Assembly (NCBI GenBank): GCA_015522055.1
Contig: WAMZ01000027.1
Coordinates: forward strand, 1 to 9,592
DNA length: 9,592 bases
Direction: 5' to 3'
DNA from: Candidatus Geothermarchaeota archaeon
GTDB taxonomy: Archaea; Thermoproteota; Nitrososphaeria; Geothermarchaeales; JDFR-13
Below the pieces are notes generated by a model that saw only the letters and a program-made list of their open reading frames with translations, was not told the DNA's origin and did not search any database. This document shows positions 6,756-9,592 of the stretch, in pieces. How positions within the stretch are numbered: the stretch's first letter is position 1; each line of letters opens with the position of its first letter. Position numbers and translations under genes: made by a program.

Positions 6756-7194
6756 GCGGGCTAAAGTTAGGGAGCTATTTATCAATGCGATTATCCTCCA
6801 GTTTATAATAATCTTGGCCGCTGGTTACGCCGCTTACCTAGTTTTTCTATACCCAAATTATAGTGATGAATTTGGCTTTGGGAGGGAGATAGAGCTAGGC
6901 GTCGAAGGGCTTAATATGCTTCTTACGACTGGGAGGACTGCCTCAACATTGACTATCCAGTCCGAACTACCTGTTGAGGTATACCTAGATAATCAGTTGA
7001 TTGCCTCCGGATCTGACATAGATATTAGATTGGGTCCATATAGATTCCATAATATGAGTATAGTCCCATCCGATGAGACAAAAATATATATAAAATTGGT
7101 TAATGAGATTCCCATCTGGGAACTATTGCTATCATTGTTGGTTATCGCCATAGTTCTCCCGATATATATAACTAATGTTAGGAGGCTTAGATAG
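6748..7194 (+). CDS. Two-pass membrane protein with an extracytoplasmic beta-rich domain; function unknown
   Basis: I do not recognise this 148-residue protein. The basic N-terminus MNRRAKVR is followed by a membrane helix at about 10-35. An outside domain of some 88 residues comes next, rich in strands and beta-turns, for example PVEVYLDNQLIASGSDIDIRLG. A second helix lies at about 124-142, before a basic tail RRLR. By the positive-inside rule both ends are cytoplasmic, giving a hairpin with an external loop. The loop has no cysteine or heme motif. ATG 6748 is chosen because GGGGAGG at 6738-6744 lies just upstream and the gene then overlaps the alaX stop by 8 bases. An in-frame GTG at 6709 would add a poor, arginine-rich N-terminus inside alaX. 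It is the last gene of the operon. Confidence 0.8.
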   Translation: MNRRAKVRELFINAIILQFIIILAAGYAAYLVFLYPNYSDEFGFGREIELGVEGLNMLLTTGRTASTLTIQSELPVEVYLDNQLIASGSDIDIRLGPYRFHNMSIVPSDETKIYIKLVNEIPIWELLLSLLVIAIVLPIYITNVRRLR

Positions 7195-7305
7195 CTATAT
7201 AGACTAATGGATGGATATGAAATCTATATAGACTAAATACCAATCTATAGAGATTATTAAAATATAAATAATGAAAAATAGCCCCTTATTCCGAATCTAT
7301 TTAGA
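7192..7305 (+). repeat. Four copies of an AATCTATATAGA-like box before pit
   Basis: The spacer between the operon and pit holds TAGCTATATAGA (7192-7203), AATCTATATAGA (7221-7232), AATCTATAGAGA (7242-7253) and AATCTATTTAGA (7294-7305). The first two share the exact 13-mer CTATATAGACTAA (7195-7207 and 7224-7236). Copies begin 29, 21 and 52 bases apart, and each core, CTATATAG or CTATAG in the first three, is palindromic. Three copies lie upstream of the best TATA element and one downstream near the start of pit. This layout suits binding of a dimeric regulator, perhaps one sensing phosphate, but no regulator is identified. In an A+T-rich spacer some similarity is expected by chance. Confidence 0.55.
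7257..7271 (+). promoter_or_regulatory. Probable TATA element of pit
   Basis: TTAAAATATAAATAA lies about 45 bases before the GTG start. It would place the transcription start near 7290, leaving a leader of roughly 18-20 bases. It sits between the third and fourth AATCTATATAGA-like boxes. No clear Shine-Dalgarno precedes the pit start. The repeats themselves contain TATATA-like cores, so an alternative start near 7255 is possible. Confidence 0.5.
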
Positions 7306-7308
7306 ACG

Positions 7309-8352
7309 GTGTATACTTTGATAGAACAAGTTATACTCGGCGCTGGCGTTGTACTCTCTTTCCTTATGGCTGTGACTTTAGGCGGTAATGATGCTGCTGA
7401 GCCCACAGACTGTGCTGTCGGGGCTGGGGTTATAAGTATAAAGAGGGCTGTTTTATTATTCGCGGTCTTTACTGCTGTTGGCGCTTTAACCCAGGGTTTT
7501 ATGGTAATGAAGACTGTGGGTAAGGGAATTGTTCCCGAGATCTCGATAGCTGGTGCATTTGCATCTGTTGCCGCCGCCGTCTTCTGGGTCAATTTAATAG
7601 CGTCTAAGATGGGTATAGATGTGTCTGTGACCCACTCGATTGTCGGCGCTGTCTTTGGATATGGTTTGGTCGCCTATGGGTTCGAGGGCCTCAATAGCCA
7701 GATTCTATATCTTGTAATATTGAGTTGGATATCCTCCCCATTTACGGCACTAGTGTTAGCTTTTCTCTTCTATAGGCTGGCGATATATATTATAAGAAGG
7801 TTTGATATTGACCCGTATGATGAACGTGTCGAGAATATATTATCTAAGCTCTTGATATTTGCATTGATCTTCTCCGCATATTCCTTTGGTGTAAATGATA
7901 TTGCGAATGCGACAGGTGTATATGTTACCGTAGCGGCTAAGCTGGGTCAGGTTCCAGATTATAATGCTATGATAATTCTTGCGGCCCTTGGATCGGTGGG
8001 TATAGCTATAGGGGGATATTTTATAGGGCCCAAGGTTATAGAGACGATGGCTTTCAAGGTTACGAGGCTTGATCTTATTAAGGGTATTTCGGCGGAGATG
8101 AGTAACGCGCTTGTCGTATATCTATTTAGTACAATTCCATATATCTTTATCGGGTTTGGGCTTCCAATATCCACCTCACTGGCTACCGCGGGGTCCTTAA
8201 TCGGTGTAGGATTATCAGCTGGTGGACTTAGCGGGATCGATAAGTCTACAGTGTTTAGGCTGGCTTTCTTCTGGGTTTTAACAGTATTTGTAACTATGGC
8301 ATTATCTGCCTCGATATATATAGTTATCAGGGATTACCTGGGAGTGGCTTAG
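7309..8352 (+). CDS. pit: PiT-family inorganic phosphate permease
   Basis: This 347-residue membrane protein has two related halves, as in PiT/PHO-4 transporters, which bring in phosphate with H+ or Na+. The second-half signature is canonical: GVNDIANATG at 194-203. The first half reads GGNDAAEPTDCAVGAG at 25-40, so Asn-Asp is kept but the family's usual next Asn is Glu31 and the following Gly is Asp34. About ten membrane helices are apparent, with a charged cytoplasmic loop (RRFDIDPYDERVEN) between the halves. Some PiT homologues carry sulfate, but the adjacent DUF47 gene favours phosphate. The start is GTG 7309; TTG 7318 is also possible, and an in-frame TAG at 7279 excludes anything further upstream except a few weak codons. 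Its 3' end overlaps the DUF47 gene by 4 bases, tail to tail. Confidence 0.94.
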   Translation: MYTLIEQVILGAGVVLSFLMAVTLGGNDAAEPTDCAVGAGVISIKRAVLLFAVFTAVGALTQGFMVMKTVGKGIVPEISIAGAFASVAAAVFWVNLIASKMGIDVSVTHSIVGAVFGYGLVAYGFEGLNSQILYLVILSWISSPFTALVLAFLFYRLAIYIIRRFDIDPYDERVENILSKLLIFALIFSAYSFGVNDIANATGVYVTVAAKLGQVPDYNAMIILAALGSVGIAIGGYFIGPKVIETMAFKVTRLDLIKGISAEMSNALVVYLFSTIPYIFIGFGLPISTSLATAGSLIGVGLSAGGLSGIDKSTVFRLAFFWVLTVFVTMALSASIYIVIRDYLGVA

Positions 8353-9014
8353 TCTGATACGGCTAGACTCCTAACTATATCGGCTACATCCTCTATTTTG
8401 TCCGCCATGTTCTCGAAATATTCAACTGCCTCCTTGACCATCAACCATCTACTTATACTACCTGTCTGATCCCCCCATAGGAGTATGGATGTAATTAGTT
8501 CCTCCTTGAATTCATCTATCTCTTCCTCCTTCCTCTCGACCTTGTTTGCATATTGGAGAGACTCGTTTGGGTTCTTGATCAGCCTATTTATGGCTTCTAG
8601 GAGTAGCCTCATCTCCTCCTTAACCATATCGACCATCTTCACTAGTCCGTCTCGAATGTTTAGTGGGACGTCGTCGGGGTGTAGATGGGTCAGCTTCCTC
8701 GCACCTCCCTTTGCATAGGATGCGATATCATCGGTGACCATCAATAGCCTGAGTATATCCTCTCTATCTATAGGGTGGAATGGGCCTCTTGAAAGCTCAT
8801 ATATAATCTTTTCCTTTAGTGAGTCGGCCTCCCTCTCCCCATCGAATATCTTCTTGAATATAGCCTGATACTCATCAACCCTACCTTCATAGAATGAGTT
8901 TAGGAACTTGGATAGATCCATTAGTACCTCATTGACCTTGTTAACATGCTCCCAATAGATTTTAAATACCTCCCTCTCCCTCTTCCATCCCAGCCACTTA
9001 TAAGGGTTCGTCAA
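8349..9014 (-). CDS. DUF47 family PhoU-like protein, probable Pit accessory/regulator
   Basis: This 221-residue, all-helical, charged cytosolic protein belongs to the DUF47/PhoU-like group, which usually partners PiT permeases and binds metal through Glu/Asp motifs. Visible motifs are EREAD (60-64), the typical HPIDREDILRLLMVTDDI (80-97), the ERKEEEIDEFKEEL helix from 160, and ENMADKIEDVAD (201-212). The length matches the family. The start must be TTG 9014: a TAA lies directly before it in frame (9017-9015) and there is no ATG until residue 32. GGGGGTG (reverse complement of 9026-9032) lies 11 bases upstream as a loose ribosome site. Here the gene is convergent with pit and shares its last 4 bases, whereas DUF47 and pit are more often transcribed together. 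Confidence 0.93.
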   Translation of the reverse strand: MTNPYKWLGWKREREVFKIYWEHVNKVNEVLMDLSKFLNSFYEGRVDEYQAIFKKIFDGEREADSLKEKIIYELSRGPFHPIDREDILRLLMVTDDIASYAKGGARKLTHLHPDDVPLNIRDGLVKMVDMVKEEMRLLLEAINRLIKNPNESLQYANKVERKEEEIDEFKEELITSILLWGDQTGSISRWLMVKEAVEYFENMADKIEDVADIVRSLAVSD

Positions 9015-9078
9015 TTAAATGGATACACCCCCGAATAATATATCATACATATATATTATAATCGATTATTTCATATAT
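9015..9078 (-). promoter_or_regulatory. Promoter spacer for the DUF47 gene
   Basis: These 64 A+T-rich bases lie between the cytochrome stop and the DUF47 start, both on the minus strand. Read on that strand, TTATAATATATATG (about 9062-9049) is a good TATA candidate, with transcription likely starting near 9030, just at the GGGGGTG ribosome site. This suggests DUF47 has its own promoter and does not depend on read-through from the cytochrome gene. No AATCTATATAGA-like box is present. Confidence 0.45.
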
Positions 9079-9579
9079 TTAATCCGATTCTCCATAGCCG
9101 CCGCCGGGGCCGTGGCAGTTTAGGCAGAGTCGCTGCGTCAACTCGGGTTTATGGGGGTTGTGGCATACTGTGCATGGGTTGTTGATGAACTCTTCCTCCT
9201 CTAGATGTAGGATGTGGGTGGGTGTGCCGATTATCTCATCAAGTTTATGGCAGCCAACACATTCATCATATAGTGGAATGTTCCCTGTCCATCTTTTTTC
9301 TATGACTGTTGAGTTTGGGTTCTCAAGGACATATACAAATATTTCTCTAATTACCCCAAGCGTGAGTCTATGGCACGTGTGACAGTTGAATTCACCATGT
9401 GATGTATTGGATATATCTTCTATGAAGGGCTTTATGGAGTGGCATATACCACATTGTTCATTGGCCCTAGGGTCCACTACAAGATACCCATATACCCATA
9501 TGGCTCCTAGGACCGATGCTGTCAAGGTGGCTAGTATTATTATTAGAATTATCCTATTTATCCGCTTTATTCTATACAT
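9079..9579 (-). CDS. Membrane-anchored pentaheme cytochrome c, NapC/NirT/NrfH-like
   Basis: This 166-residue protein starts with a basic segment and one membrane helix (about 9-33). It is probably an uncleaved signal anchor, leaving the rest outside the cell. Five CxxCH heme c sites follow: CGICH (43-47), CHTCH (66-70), CVGCH (107-111), CTVCH (136-140) and CLNCH (152-156). The first part, NEQCGICHSIKPFIEDISNTSH, is typical of the NapC/NirT/NrfH family, which takes electrons from membrane quinols and passes them to periplasmic reductases. NrfH and NapC have four hemes; this one has a fifth in a compact C-terminal part. His61, His122, His125 and His143 are candidate distal ligands. The start is ATG 9579. 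Only 13 bases remain upstream, so its promoter and any partner reductase or operon gene lie beyond the right edge. Confidence 0.93.
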   Translation of the reverse strand: MYRIKRINRIILIIILATLTASVLGAIWVYGYLVVDPRANEQCGICHSIKPFIEDISNTSHGEFNCHTCHRLTLGVIREIFVYVLENPNSTVIEKRWTGNIPLYDECVGCHKLDEIIGTPTHILHLEEEEFINNPCTVCHNPHKPELTQRLCLNCHGPGGGYGESD

Positions 9580-9592
9580 AAAACTCTAATTA

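Noticed and set aside
7195..7256. Possible short CRISPR-like array
   Set aside because: Repeats are only 12-13 bases, spacers differ in length (about 16 and 9 bases), and there are no cas genes; a promoter-operator array fits better.
9030..9080. A+T-rich stretch as a replication origin or terminator
   Set aside because: It is only about 50 bases, with no origin-box repeats or hairpin plus T-run; a promoter explains it.
2415..9579. A joint sulfur-respiration system made of the TauE/SafE permease and the multiheme cytochrome
   Set aside because: They are more than 5 kb apart, on opposite strands, with unrelated genes between and no sulfite reductase in view.
9158..9589. Two plus-strand frames at the right edge
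   Set aside because: Both are antisense to the five-heme cytochrome, whose CxxCH motifs are decisive.

Overview
The window looks like a stretch of an archaeal chromosome, most likely a thermophilic member of the Thermoproteota (crenarchaeal-type lineages). The reasons are mixed. Arginine is written mostly with AGG/AGA and isoleucine often with ATA. GTG and TTG starts are common. TATA-box-like elements lie about 25-45 bases before several starts. The closest proteins I can recall for several genes are archaeal; the AlaX protein closely resembles the Pyrococcus horikoshii form. Genus cannot be named from the sequence. I see no rRNA, tRNA, CRISPR array, transposase or phage gene, and coding density is high.

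Layout, left to right. (1) The left edge cuts a minus-strand gene for NAD(P)H-hydrate epimerase (YjeF N-terminal domain, metabolite repair). (2) Diverging from it is a large secreted or surface protein with a signal peptide, one perfect EF-hand-type calcium loop, many N-glycosylation sequons and a C-terminal membrane anchor. (3) Next is a two-gene unit for a TauE/SafE-type permease and a DUF1634-like small membrane protein, abutting with no gap. (4) A convergent minus-strand gene encodes an unrecognised 151-residue acidic protein. (5) A tightly packed plus-strand operon follows: a divergent gamma-glutamyltransferase-like Ntn hydrolase, a FabG-like short-chain dehydrogenase, the alanyl-tRNA editing hydrolase AlaX, and an unrecognised two-pass membrane protein. 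Spacings are +6, -11 and -8 bases, which suggests translational coupling. (6) After a 114-base A+T-rich spacer with repeated AATCTATATAGA-like boxes comes a PiT-family phosphate permease. Its likely partner, a DUF47 (PhoU-like) protein, is encoded tail to tail on the minus strand with a 4-base overlap. (7) At the right edge, on the minus strand, is a membrane-anchored cytochrome c of the NapC/NirT/NrfH kind with five CxxCH heme sites.

How the genes work together: pit and DUF47 form a phosphate-uptake pair. TauE/SafE and DUF1634 form an anion-export pair. The cytochrome implies respiratory electron transfer across the membrane. The GGT-SDR-AlaX-membrane operon has no obvious single pathway. 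The points most worth checking are the repeat boxes and a tiny overlapping upstream ORF in front of pit, the altered first PiT signature, the altered substrate-binding residues of the GGT-like enzyme, and the unrecognised surface, cytosolic and membrane proteins. I do not see a clear, new multi-gene defence or mobile system here.
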